A DNA stretch of 64,000 nt from Flagellimonas spongiicola. Its GTDB lineage: Bacteria > Bacteroidota > Bacteroidia > Flavobacteriales > Flavobacteriaceae. The notes beneath the pieces are model-generated. The model made no database searches and was not told the origin of the DNA. It saw only the letters and a program-made list of their open reading frames with translations. The stretch spans positions 1,289,347 to 1,353,346 of the forward strand of contig NZ_JAMFMA010000001.1 of the NCBI RefSeq assembly GCF_023502425.1, written 5' to 3'. Positions 43,691-52,100 of this stretch are shown here, piece by piece. The translations under genes were made by a program, and so were the position numbers. The first letter of the stretch is position 1. Each line of letters begins with the position of its first letter.

Positions 43691-43754
43691 ATTCCAAAAT
43701 TAAAATACATTTGAAAGCAGAGTTGATTCTCAAAACTTAAAATGCCACTCAACT

Positions 43755-44132
43755 ATGAGCATAGAACAAAACAAAAAAAATGCAATTGCATTTTACAAGA
43801 CTGCTTATCTAGGTAATCCGCAATTGGCAGTTGAAAAATACGTCGGGAATGAATACATACAGCACAACCCTGATGTAGCGGATGGGACCCAAGGGTTTAT
43901 ACGATATTTTGAACGCATGCAAACCGAGTATCCACAAAAATCCATTGAATTTGTGCGTTGCATTGCTGAAGGAAATTTAGTAGCGCTACATACCCATCAA
44001 ACCTGGCCAGGAAATGATGAATACGTAACTATGGATTTCTTTAGATTTGATGCAAACGGTAAAATTTGCGAGCATTGGGATGCCATTCAGCAAGTACCAA
44101 AAAAATCCGCAAACCCTAATACCATGTACTAG
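43755..44132 (+). CDS. SnoaL-like (NTF2 superfamily) protein
   Basis: A 125-residue cone-shaped alpha+beta protein of the SnoaL/NTF2-like group: NKKNAIAFYKTAYLGNPQLAVEKYVGNEYIQHNPDVADG, and the end FFRFDANGKICEHWDAIQQVP. Family members are isomerases, cyclases or binding proteins; the aspartate in EHWDAIQ and histidine in YIQHNP line the pocket. It ends 1 nt before the AhpD-like gene, so these are co-transcribed. Confidence 0.88.
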   Translation: MSIEQNKKNAIAFYKTAYLGNPQLAVEKYVGNEYIQHNPDVADGTQGFIRYFERMQTEYPQKSIEFVRCIAEGNLVALHTHQTWPGNDEYVTMDFFRFDANGKICEHWDAIQQVPKKSANPNTMY

Positions 44133-44133
44133 A

Positions 44134-44739
44134 ATGGCTTGGATCAAAACTATTACTTACGAAGAGGCCACACCTGATTTAAAACGAATCTACGACCGGG
44201 TAAAAGGACCGAACAATAATGTAGATAATGTGCTGGGCATACACAGTTTACGACCGCACACGCTCGTTGGGCATATGGCCTTGTACAAAAACGTTTTGCA
44301 TAATTCCAACAACCAACTACCCAAATGGTATTTGGAGGCTCTTGGGGTTTATGTAAGTCATTTGAATCAATGCAGCTATTGTTTTGAACACCATTTTGAA
44401 GGTTTCAAACGCTTATTGAATGATGACCAGCGCGCAGAGCAGTTCAAAGTAGGTGTTATGGCGGATAATCTTACTGAGGCTTTATCTGAAGCCTATTTTG
44501 CTGGAAGCAGCTATGCTAAAAAGCTCACATTGAATCACTCAAGTATCTGCCGTGAGGACATTGAACATCTTAGAACCGTTGGATTTACGGATGGAGAAAT
44601 ATTGGAAATCAATCAGGTAACCAGCTATTTCAACTATGTGAACAGAAGTGTTGTTGGTTTGGGAGTCGATACCAAAGGAGATATCCTCGGTCTATCACCA
44701 AATGACAGTGATGATCCCAATAATTGGAGTCATTCCTGA
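44134..44739 (+). CDS. AhpD-like carboxymuconolactone decarboxylase/peroxidase-related protein
   Basis: A 201-residue all-helical protein with the redox motif CSYCFEHHFEGF (CxxC followed by HH) found in AhpD-type alkylhydroperoxidases, about residue 84 onward. The ATG at 44134 is chosen as the fold starts with MAWIKTITYEEA; the frame stays open upstream to 44047 but that part overlaps the SnoaL gene. It probably detoxifies peroxides using a thiol partner; the electron donor is unknown. It overlaps the convergent isomerase gene by 10 nt. Confidence 0.87.
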   Translation: MAWIKTITYEEATPDLKRIYDRVKGPNNNVDNVLGIHSLRPHTLVGHMALYKNVLHNSNNQLPKWYLEALGVYVSHLNQCSYCFEHHFEGFKRLLNDDQRAEQFKVGVMADNLTEALSEAYFAGSSYAKKLTLNHSSICREDIEHLRTVGFTDGEILEINQVTSYFNYVNRSVVGLGVDTKGDILGLSPNDSDDPNNWSHS

Positions 44740-45545
44740 TGCCATGATTCTTCTATTTGTTGTTTTATGAATTGGTTGATGTCCCATTGATCACCCATAA
44801 TCTCATCGGTTTGTGGATGACGCAAGGCATATGGAACGGGTCCGTATTCTGGCGTAATGGTTATCCACTTTCGACCAGAGGATTTTGCGTTTTCCAACAT
44901 GGCTTTCCACCAACTTTTAAACACCTCCAATTCCTTAGAATAAATAGCATTGCGTGGGTCGATGACTTGAGGAGATTGACTGGAACCGACACGGGCATGA
45001 ATGTGAAACGTATGCTTTATGGCCATTGCTACAGCTTTTTGTTGGTTTTCAAGCAATGATTCGGCAACACAGCACCAATGCGATAAATCTGAAGTCAATT
45101 TTAAATGTGTCAATTGTTTCAAATACGATTTACAAATATGGGCGGCAAAGGGAAAACGTGATCGGTGCGTCTCGTGTGCAATAGGAATACCGGTTTCCGT
45201 TTCAATACTTTGCGCCAATTGAATCAATTCCAAGTTTTGGGCCGTCGTAAAGAAATCACGTCCAGTATGGGAATTTATCAATAAGGGTTTAGCTTCGGCA
45301 AGGTTTCTTAAATGAGTTTCGTATTGTTTTTTATGCGCCGTAAAATCATCAGTTTGTGTTTCCCAATGCTGGCCAACAAATTCCAATCCGAACTCCCGTA
45401 AAATTGAAATGATCTCGTTTTTACTGTTATTTAGAGGTAAATCTATCTCTACGCCGTGGTAACCATGTGATTTAACTTTGGCCAAAAAGACTTTCCAATC
45501 CAATTGTGCGCTTCCCCATCTTGGGTAAATCCATTTTATCTCCAT
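44730..45545 (-). CDS. TIM-barrel sugar phosphate isomerase/epimerase
   Basis: A 271-residue AP-endonuclease-2 superfamily protein (IolE/xylose isomerase-like): KVKSHGYHGVEIDLPL, LEFVGQHWE, INSHTGRDFFTTAQNLEL, GIPIAHETHRSRFPFA, LTSDLSHWC and HIHARVGSSQSPQV mark successive barrel strands with metal-binding Glu, Asp and His. The reaction is unknown. It lies 3 nt after the PhyH dioxygenase, with which it is surely co-transcribed, and the pair diverges from an AraC regulator, which points to inducible use of a specific compound. Confidence 0.87.
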   Translation of the reverse strand: MEIKWIYPRWGSAQLDWKVFLAKVKSHGYHGVEIDLPLNNSKNEIISILREFGLEFVGQHWETQTDDFTAHKKQYETHLRNLAEAKPLLINSHTGRDFFTTAQNLELIQLAQSIETETGIPIAHETHRSRFPFAAHICKSYLKQLTHLKLTSDLSHWCCVAESLLENQQKAVAMAIKHTFHIHARVGSSQSPQVIDPRNAIYSKELEVFKSWWKAMLENAKSSGRKWITITPEYGPVPYALRHPQTDEIMGDQWDINQFIKQQIEESWHQE

Positions 45546-45548
45546 AAG

Positions 45549-46256
45549 CTATTTGTTTCTTACTTTTCGCTCGCCTGTATGATCCACCCCTTGTTCTCGC
45601 TCCAATGAAATCATGTCTTTAGGCCTAAAATTCAAGATTAATGCCCGCCTTTGCGTATTTGTGGAGTTGCCTTTGCTATAATGAAAAGTAAAACCATCAT
45701 GAAAGGTGCATCCACCTTCATCCAAAGGTATACATTCAGCATTATCAACATTGGTTTCACAACATAATGCACCTCCCTTTGCACTAGGTTTATGTGGCAA
45801 AACTTGATCATTTCCTTTCGGAATAAACCACATACAACCATTAGCTTCATAAACGTTGTCCAATGCAATCCAACAACTAACAGATCGCTTATCCGGCATC
45901 TTTATCCAATATGCGGCATCTTGATGCCATGGAGTTGGCGTATCTGTATGTGGTGCCTTGTTAATCAACATATCAAAATCCAGTTCCATATCCGGGCCCA
46001 ATAAATCTTTGACAATAGTCGTAACCAACTCATAGGTATTGGTTTGCAGTAATTTTGGTTCATTCATACTAGGACGCATAATTTGGGTTATCCGCTCGGT
46101 ATTACTATCCCCGCCTGCCAAGTCACTTCGTAATCCTTCGGTTTTTGTTTCGTCTTCCAGCAGATTATTATAAAGCTCCTGAAGTTGTTTAACCTCATAA
46201 GGGTTTATCAGTTTTTGAACTTTAAAATAGCCTTGTTTCAAAAATAAATCCTTCAT
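45549..46256 (-). CDS. Phytanoyl-CoA dioxygenase (PhyH) family oxygenase
   Basis: A 235-residue Fe(II)/2-oxoglutarate-dependent oxygenase. The HxD iron ligands are in TPTPWHQDAAYW near residue 104-115, the distal histidine is in FHDGFTFHYSKGN, and the following RRALILNFRP has the 2-oxoglutarate-binding arginine. Members hydroxylate diverse substrates, including ectoine and phosphonates. First gene of the operon with the TIM-barrel isomerase, 90 bp from the divergent AraC gene. Substrate unknown. Confidence 0.88.
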   Translation of the reverse strand: MKDLFLKQGYFKVQKLINPYEVKQLQELYNNLLEDETKTEGLRSDLAGGDSNTERITQIMRPSMNEPKLLQTNTYELVTTIVKDLLGPDMELDFDMLINKAPHTDTPTPWHQDAAYWIKMPDKRSVSCWIALDNVYEANGCMWFIPKGNDQVLPHKPSAKGGALCCETNVDNAECIPLDEGGCTFHDGFTFHYSKGNSTNTQRRALILNFRPKDMISLEREQGVDHTGERKVRNK

Positions 46257-46346
46257 CCATGGAATATTAATTTGTTTGATTTCAAAGTAACAATGAAAAA
46301 GAAGTAAAATCTTCCAATTTTATAGTACCTTACTTTTTTATACAGA

Positions 46347-47210
46347 ATGCCACAAAATCAAACAAATAGACGCGTAGTATTTAAGCTTTCTGATATGGGT
46401 TTTTCTGGCTTTAGGGATTTTGGATATTATAACTACAATTCCGTTGAACCAGAACTTGAAGTCCATAGCCATCAGAATGTTATGGAAATATGTTATTGCC
46501 TAAGAGGGCAACAATACTATGACCTGAATGGTGAGATGGTAAAATTGAAAGGAAATGACATATTAATAGTTCCTGCAAACACGAATCACAGCACAGGAAC
46601 GTATCCAGAAGATATTGGGGCACTTTATTGGCTGCAAGTAATAGTAGACCCAAAAACGACACCTTTGTGTCATTTATCAAGGGAACATTCAAAGTACTTG
46701 CTCACGGGATTGGATAAACAATCTAAAAGGGTTTTCTCAGGATCTCGCTCCTTAAAGGCAACACTGCTTAAGCTCAAAAATCTATTGGAACAGGAATTGG
46801 ATACCTTGGGGAAGCTAAATGTAAGTCAGCTATTGATTCAAATACTTTTAGATACGCTGTTACTCGCCAAAAATCCACAATTAATAGTCCCTGCCGAACG
46901 CGTTATCGCGTTAGAGAGCTATATCAATGAAAATGTAAACCGCATGATTTATGTAGACGAATTGGCGAATCAAGTAAATCTCTCTACGGCCTACTTTAAA
47001 TCATGGTTCAAGGAAAAACTAGGTACGTCCCCAAGGGCATACATCAATCGATTAAAAATTGAGCATGCAAAGACTGAATTGCTTCAAGCTAAATCTGTTA
47101 CGGAAGTTGCTTATTCCTTAGGTTTTAGTTCTTCCCAATATTTTTCGACAACATTTAAGAAGTATGTGGGCAAATCACCAAACACTTATCGTGCCGAAAT
47201 GTCCAATTGA
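46347..47210 (+). CDS. AraC-family regulator divergent from the PhyH-isomerase pair
   Basis: A 287-residue regulator with an N-terminal cupin (VHSHQNVMEICYCLRGQQYYDLNGEMVKLKGNDILIVPANTNHSTG) and a C-terminal AraC domain (MIYVDELANQVNLSTAYFKSWFKEKLGTSPRAYINRLKIEHAKTELL then SVTEVAYSLGFSSSQYFSTTFKKYVGKSPNTYR). It is divergent from the PhyH gene with 90 bp between starts and most likely activates that operon. Its stop codon directly abuts the stop of murA on the other strand. Confidence 0.9.
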   Translation: MPQNQTNRRVVFKLSDMGFSGFRDFGYYNYNSVEPELEVHSHQNVMEICYCLRGQQYYDLNGEMVKLKGNDILIVPANTNHSTGTYPEDIGALYWLQVIVDPKTTPLCHLSREHSKYLLTGLDKQSKRVFSGSRSLKATLLKLKNLLEQELDTLGKLNVSQLLIQILLDTLLLAKNPQLIVPAERVIALESYINENVNRMIYVDELANQVNLSTAYFKSWFKEKLGTSPRAYINRLKIEHAKTELLQAKSVTEVAYSLGFSSSQYFSTTFKKYVGKSPNTYRAEMSN

Positions 47211-48518
47211 TTATACACGAACAATCTTTGCACCTATCGCCCTTAATCGCTCGTCTATATTTTCATACCCACGGTCAATTTGTTCAATATTGTTGATTGT
47301 TGAAGTACCCTTTGCAGATAATGCGGCAATCAATAGAGAGACACCTGCCCGAATATCCGGGGAAACCATTGTAGTTGCCTTCAAAGTAGATTGAAAGTTA
47401 TGGCCGATAACCGTTGCTCTGTGTGGATCACATAGTATAATCTTAGCGCCCATATCAATCAATTTATCTACAAAGAACAATCGGCTTTCAAACATTTTTT
47501 GATGGATTACTACCTCGCCTTTGGCTTGGATGGCAACAACCAAAAGTATGCTCAATAAATCTGGTGTTAATCCTGGCCAAGGTGCATCCGCAATGGTAAG
47601 TATAGATCCATCTATATAGTTTTGGACCTCGTAGCCATTTTCATGTTTGGGAATAAAAATATCATCTCCACGACGTTCCAATTGGATTCCTAATTTTTGG
47701 AAGGCATTTGGAATCTGACCTAAATCATCCCAGCTCACATCGTTAATGGTCAATTCACTCTTTGTCATTGCAGCCAGACCAATCCAGCTACCAATCTCAA
47801 TCATATCTGGAAGCATGGTATGCTCAGTACCTCCCAAGGATTCCACACCCTCAATCGTCAACAAATTAGACCCAATACCTGAAATTTTTGCCCCCATGCG
47901 ATTAAGCATCTTACACAATTGTTGCAAGTAGGGTTCACAGGCAGCATTATAAATGGTGGTTGTCCCTTCAGCAAGCACAGCGGCCATTACAATATTGGCC
48001 GTGCCCGTTACCGAAGCTTCATCCAAAAGCATATACGTGCCCTTCAGTTTATCGGCTTCAACACCATAAAAATATTCTTCCCGGTTGTAGCGGAATTTTG
48101 CACCAAGCTTTATGAAGCCTTCAAAATGTGTATCTAATCGACGTCTGCCAATCTTATCACCTCCTGGCTTTGGAATGTAACCCTTGCCAAATCTAGCCAA
48201 CAATGGGCCCACAAGCATTATTGAGCCGCGTAAACCACGACCATCCTGCTTGAATTGATCCGTTTGCAGATAATCCAAATTAATATCATCTGCTTTGAAC
48301 GTATAGGTTCCCTTACCTTTTTTTTGGATTTTCACCCCTAAATCTTCCAATAGGGATATCAATTTGTTTACATCAACAATATCGGGGATGTTATTGATGG
48401 TGATTTTTTCTGCGGATAACAAAACCGCACAAAGAATTTGAAGTGCCTCATTCTTTGCTCCTTGAGGTGTGATTTCACCATGAAGTTGGTGTCCACCTTC
48501 TATCCTAAATGTACCCAT
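47211..48518 (-). CDS. murA: UDP-N-acetylglucosamine 1-carboxyvinyltransferase MurA with Asp at the fosfomycin site
   Basis: A 435-residue cytoplasmic enzyme of two inside-out alpha/beta domains that transfers enolpyruvate to UDP-GlcNAc, the first step of peptidoglycan synthesis. K22 (AKNEALQ) is the conserved catalytic lysine. In E. coli the mobile loop carries C115 in GGCxIGxRPxDxH; here the same place reads PGGDKIGRRRLDTH, so residue D121 replaces the cysteine. Asp at this position is known to keep activity and to block covalent inactivation by fosfomycin. It is the last gene of a DUF493-DUF4290-murA unit (15-nt gap). Confidence 0.96.
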   Translation of the reverse strand: MGTFRIEGGHQLHGEITPQGAKNEALQILCAVLLSAEKITINNIPDIVDVNKLISLLEDLGVKIQKKGKGTYTFKADDINLDYLQTDQFKQDGRGLRGSIMLVGPLLARFGKGYIPKPGGDKIGRRRLDTHFEGFIKLGAKFRYNREEYFYGVEADKLKGTYMLLDEASVTGTANIVMAAVLAEGTTTIYNAACEPYLQQLCKMLNRMGAKISGIGSNLLTIEGVESLGGTEHTMLPDMIEIGSWIGLAAMTKSELTINDVSWDDLGQIPNAFQKLGIQLERRGDDIFIPKHENGYEVQNYIDGSILTIADAPWPGLTPDLLSILLVVAIQAKGEVVIHQKMFESRLFFVDKLIDMGAKIILCDPHRATVIGHNFQSTLKATTMVSPDIRAGVSLLIAALSAKGTSTINNIEQIDRGYENIDERLRAIGAKIVRV

Positions 48519-48533
48519 GGATGACTACGGAAT

Positions 48534-49214
48534 TTAATACCTTTTTTTACCTCTGTTGTTACGCTGACCTTTTTTGTTGCTTCCACCATTTCTGTTGGAC
48601 TTAGCAAGGCGATTTTTCAAGAACTGTCCACTATCTGTCAAGTTCTCACCGCGTGGTGCCAAATCAATTTGACCGTCACTTAGTTCTTTAAGGTGTGCAA
48701 AAATGGCCTGGTCCTCCACTGTATCCTTGTTCCAGTTCAGGTAACATTTTTTCATGTGGTTGGCAATAGCATACTCCAATCCGGAACGCATATCCCCTTC
48801 TTCCCATTTAATGGCAACATCAATCATGCGTTTGATGTTATTCCCATAAAATCTATATTTCGGATGATTTTGAGGGTATTCCAATGGTTCAGGACGTTGT
48901 TGTAATGTCTCTTTTGAGGTAATTGGGAACGGCGAATCCACATCCAATTTAAAATCGGACATGATAAAAAGTTGGTCCCAAAGTTTGTGCTGAAAATCAG
49001 GTACATCCCGTAAATGAGGTTGAAGATTACCCATAACGCTGATAATGGACTTGGCTACCTTGTTCCGTTCCTCACGATCTTCAATGGAAACCGCATGATC
49101 TACCATCTTTTGGAAATGGCGCCCGTACTCAGGAATATGAAGTTTAGGACGTTCTGTATTATATTCTAAATTATCTACTGAATTCAAATTAAGTGGGTTT
49201 AATGAATTTATCAA
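48534..49214 (-). CDS. DUF4290 family protein
   Basis: A 226-residue protein recognised as DUF4290 by LEYNTERPKLHIPEYGRHFQKMVDHAVSIEDREERNKVAKSIISVMGNLQPHLRDVPDFQHKLWDQLFIM. The last 30 residues are Lys/Arg/Asn/Gly-rich (RNGGSNKKGQRNNRGKK), suggesting nucleic-acid contact. Function unknown. It lies 15 nt upstream of murA and is probably co-transcribed with it and with DUF493. Confidence 0.9.
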   Translation of the reverse strand: MINSLNPLNLNSVDNLEYNTERPKLHIPEYGRHFQKMVDHAVSIEDREERNKVAKSIISVMGNLQPHLRDVPDFQHKLWDQLFIMSDFKLDVDSPFPITSKETLQQRPEPLEYPQNHPKYRFYGNNIKRMIDVAIKWEEGDMRSGLEYAIANHMKKCYLNWNKDTVEDQAIFAHLKELSDGQIDLAPRGENLTDSGQFLKNRLAKSNRNGGSNKKGQRNNRGKKRY

Positions 49215-49268
49215 AGGGAAGTCTCTCCTATAACGTTCGCAAAATACTAAAAATTATGGCAAATGCAG

Positions 49269-49556
49269 CTAGAGTGAAATGACACCTTCAATCTTGGAAA
49301 CTTCCTTATACTTTTCAATAACAGCATCCGGGTTTTCCAAATGCACCGTAATTGAAATACTTGTATATGTGCCCTTCTTTGATTTTTTTGATTCAATTAC
49401 GGCTCCAGTGTTATCAAAAATTGAATGTATTCGTTCAGTTTTATCTGTATCGGACGGTACAATGAACTTGTATAGATATTTAGAAGGCCATTTGGTGTTT
49501 TCCAGCAATTGCTCTTTTAGACGAGCATAAAATTCTTCGGATTTTTCTTTATCCAT
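49269..49556 (-). CDS. DUF493 family protein (YbeD-like)
   Basis: A 95-residue ferredoxin-fold, ACT-like cytoplasmic protein (WPSKYLYKFIVPSDTDKTERIHSIFDNTGAVIESKKSKKGTYTSISITVHLENPDAVIEKYKEVSKIEGVISL). YbeD relatives are linked to lipoate metabolism in E. coli, but a role here is not shown. First gene before DUF4290-murA (54-nt gap). TATCTTTG at 49571-49578 on the minus strand is a candidate -7 element giving a very short leader. Confidence 0.88.
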   Translation of the reverse strand: MDKEKSEEFYARLKEQLLENTKWPSKYLYKFIVPSDTDKTERIHSIFDNTGAVIESKKSKKGTYTSISITVHLENPDAVIEKYKEVSKIEGVISL

Positions 49557-49644
49557 TACACAAGTTTTTGCAAAGATATGGCTTAGTTGGTAATTTTTTT
49601 TCCTTAACCCTATTTCATTACTTTGTGCCTAGAATTATTACGTA

Positions 49645-50208
49645 TTGAAGAACCATAAAGTCGTTATAACGGGAGCACCGGGTACTGGTAAAACATCCAT
49701 CATCAATGGGCTGGCAGCATATGGGCATCATTGTTTCCATGAAATTATAAGGGATATGACCTCCAAGGCAAAAAAAGAAGGAGAGCCGGATACATTCATA
49801 TCGAATCCCCTGGTATTTGTTGATGATGCCATGCAGTTCAATAAGGATCTATTAGAAGGAAGAACCAATCATTATATAAACTCCTTGGATCTTAAGGCTC
49901 CTATTTCTTTTTTTGATCGTGGTATCCCAGATGTATTGGCCTATATGGATTTCTTTGATCAATCTTATGGCGAAGACTTTATTCAAGCTTGCAAAGATCA
50001 TCCATATGATTCGGTGTTCATCGTTCCACCGTGGCGCGAAATTTATGTTTCTGACAATGAACGGTTAGAGTCCTTTGAAGAAGCAGAGCAGATACATGAT
50101 GCCTTAATGAAGACGTATACAAGTTTTGGTTATGATCCCATTCTTGTACCAAAAGATCCAATAGACAAAAGAGTTTCGTTTGTTTTAGATCAAATCAAAT
50201 CCAATTAG
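49645..50208 (+). CDS. P-loop NTPase (AAA_28-like), TTG start
   Basis: A 187-residue cytoplasmic NTPase/kinase-like protein. The Walker A motif GAPGTGKT is at 10-17 (K16), followed by HCFHEIIRDMTSKAKKEGEPD and a Walker B-like FFDRGIPDVLAYMDF. The start must be the TTG at 49645: an in-frame TAG lies five codons upstream, there is no ATG, and the Walker A loop begins nine residues later. Substrate unknown. Its stop codon overlaps the GTG start of recQ by one nucleotide. Confidence 0.85.
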   Translation: MKNHKVVITGAPGTGKTSIINGLAAYGHHCFHEIIRDMTSKAKKEGEPDTFISNPLVFVDDAMQFNKDLLEGRTNHYINSLDLKAPISFFDRGIPDVLAYMDFFDQSYGEDFIQACKDHPYDSVFIVPPWREIYVSDNERLESFEEAEQIHDALMKTYTSFGYDPILVPKDPIDKRVSFVLDQIKSN

Positions 50209-52100
50209 TGCTAAAAGATACCAAGACCATCTTAAAAAAATATTGGGGACACAATTCTTTCAGAGGTTCCCAGGAGGATATCATCAACACGGTGATTTCC
50301 GGTCATGATGTTTTAGCCCTAATGCCAACCGGTGGGGGAAAATCGATTTGCTATCAAGTTCCGGGCCTTATGCTTCCAGGAATTTGCATTGTGGTATCAC
50401 CCCTGGTGGCCTTGATTCAGGATCAAGTCCGTCAATTAAAAGAAAAGGGGATAAAAGCCATTGCATTAACAGGTGGAATTCCGTTTTCAGAACTGAACGA
50501 CCTATTGGACAATTGTATCTATGGAAATTATCAGTTTTTGTATTTATCCCCAGAACGTCTACAACAAGAAATAGTCCAAAACCGTATCCATGAAATGAAC
50601 ATCAATTTAATTGCGATTGATGAAGCACATTGCATTTCGCAATGGGGAAACGATTTTAGACCAGCCTATTTGGAATGTGCCGTTTTACGCGAACTTGCAC
50701 CAGGTACTCCCTTTATTGCACTGACCGCAACAGCAACTCCACGTGTGGTTGATGATGTATTGGAGAACCTCCAAATGAATCAACCCCAAATCTATAAAGA
50801 CTCGTTCTCTAGGGACAATATCAGTTTTCGAGTAAAAAAAACGGAAGACAAAAATTATCAACTGAAACGTATCCTTGAGCAGGTCAGTGGGAGTTCCATT
50901 GTTTATGTACGTTCCCGAAAAATGACCATAAACTTATCTACCTTTTTGCACAAGTTTGGCGTGTCATCTACCTTTTACCATGGTGGAATTCCAAAAGAAG
51001 AAAAAACAAAGAAACTAAACAAATGGTTATCTGGTGAAGTACAGTGTATTGTGGCAACCAATGCCTTCGGTATGGGCGTGGACAAAGCCAACGTCCGATG
51101 TGTTGTACATTATCAAATTCCTGATAGTATTGAGAGTTATTTTCAAGAAGCAGGAAGGGCAGGAAGGGATGGTAAAACTGCTGAAGCTGTATTAATAATA
51201 AACCAAGAAGATGCCTCTAAGGCAGAACAACAATTTATCGCCTCACTACCAGATGTACCATTTGTAAAAGATCTCTATTTGAAATTGAACAATTACTTTC
51301 AAATTTCATTCGGGGAATCAACTTCTGAACCCTTGGTATTCAAATTCAACAATTTTTGCGATCGTTACGGACTCAATCCTAATTTGACCTATAATGGATT
51401 ACGAATACTCGACCAAAATTCGATACTATCACTTTCAGAAAATTTTTCAGAGAAAGTCAGCCTACAGTTTGTTGCCTCAAGAAATGGAATTTTCCAATAT
51501 TTGAGCGCCAATGAAACGGATGCCCCAATTATACAAACCATATTACGAACGTACGGGGGAATAACAGATTACGATACAAAAATCAATTTGGGTTTGATTA
51601 CCAAAAAAACAGGGAAACCCGAGTTGGTTATCAAAAAGGTTTTAGAGCGGCTTCAATTAGACGGCGTAGCCAACTATGAATGCGTAGAAAGCGACCTGGA
51701 AATTCAATTTCTTGTTCCTAGAGAAGACGATAGAGCTATTAACCCCATTGCTACAAACATTCAGGAACTGAACAAGGTAAAACAGGACAACTTGGTTGCA
51801 ATGCTGGCGTATGTAAACAATACGAAAAGGTGCAGAAGTAACTTTATTTTGAGTTATTTCGGTGAAAGTCCTAAGAATGATTGCGGGACATGCGATATTT
51901 GCATCAAGGACCATTCAAATCCTACAAAAAAACTTAAGGAACTAATTCTTGAAGCATTGAGAGCAGAACCCATGAGTTCTCGGCAATTGGAAAATGAACT
52001 AGCTACAACGGCTGGTTCACTCTTGACGTCACTAAAAGAGCTTCTCGAAGAAGAAAGAATTAGAATGAACTCGAAAAACGAATATGAAATTGACAACTAG
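50208..52100 (+). CDS. recQ: ATP-dependent DNA helicase RecQ, GTG start
   Basis: A 630-residue superfamily 2 helicase that unwinds DNA 3' to 5' in repair. Walker A TGGGKS with K45, DEAH at 138-141, TATATPRV, helicase C-terminal QEAGRAGRDG, and a zinc site of four cysteines around 540-566 (CRSNFILSYFGES, CGTCDIC). A clear C-terminal HRDC domain is not visible, only a short winged-helix-like end. The GTG at 50208 is used, as no ATG lies before the helicase core; it overlaps the preceding stop (TAGTG). The end overlaps fmt by 17 nt. Confidence 0.94.
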   Translation: MLKDTKTILKKYWGHNSFRGSQEDIINTVISGHDVLALMPTGGGKSICYQVPGLMLPGICIVVSPLVALIQDQVRQLKEKGIKAIALTGGIPFSELNDLLDNCIYGNYQFLYLSPERLQQEIVQNRIHEMNINLIAIDEAHCISQWGNDFRPAYLECAVLRELAPGTPFIALTATATPRVVDDVLENLQMNQPQIYKDSFSRDNISFRVKKTEDKNYQLKRILEQVSGSSIVYVRSRKMTINLSTFLHKFGVSSTFYHGGIPKEEKTKKLNKWLSGEVQCIVATNAFGMGVDKANVRCVVHYQIPDSIESYFQEAGRAGRDGKTAEAVLIINQEDASKAEQQFIASLPDVPFVKDLYLKLNNYFQISFGESTSEPLVFKFNNFCDRYGLNPNLTYNGLRILDQNSILSLSENFSEKVSLQFVASRNGIFQYLSANETDAPIIQTILRTYGGITDYDTKINLGLITKKTGKPELVIKKVLERLQLDGVANYECVESDLEIQFLVPREDDRAINPIATNIQELNKVKQDNLVAMLAYVNNTKRCRSNFILSYFGESPKNDCGTCDICIKDHSNPTKKLKELILEALRAEPMSSRQLENELATTAGSLLTSLKELLEEERIRMNSKNEYEIDN

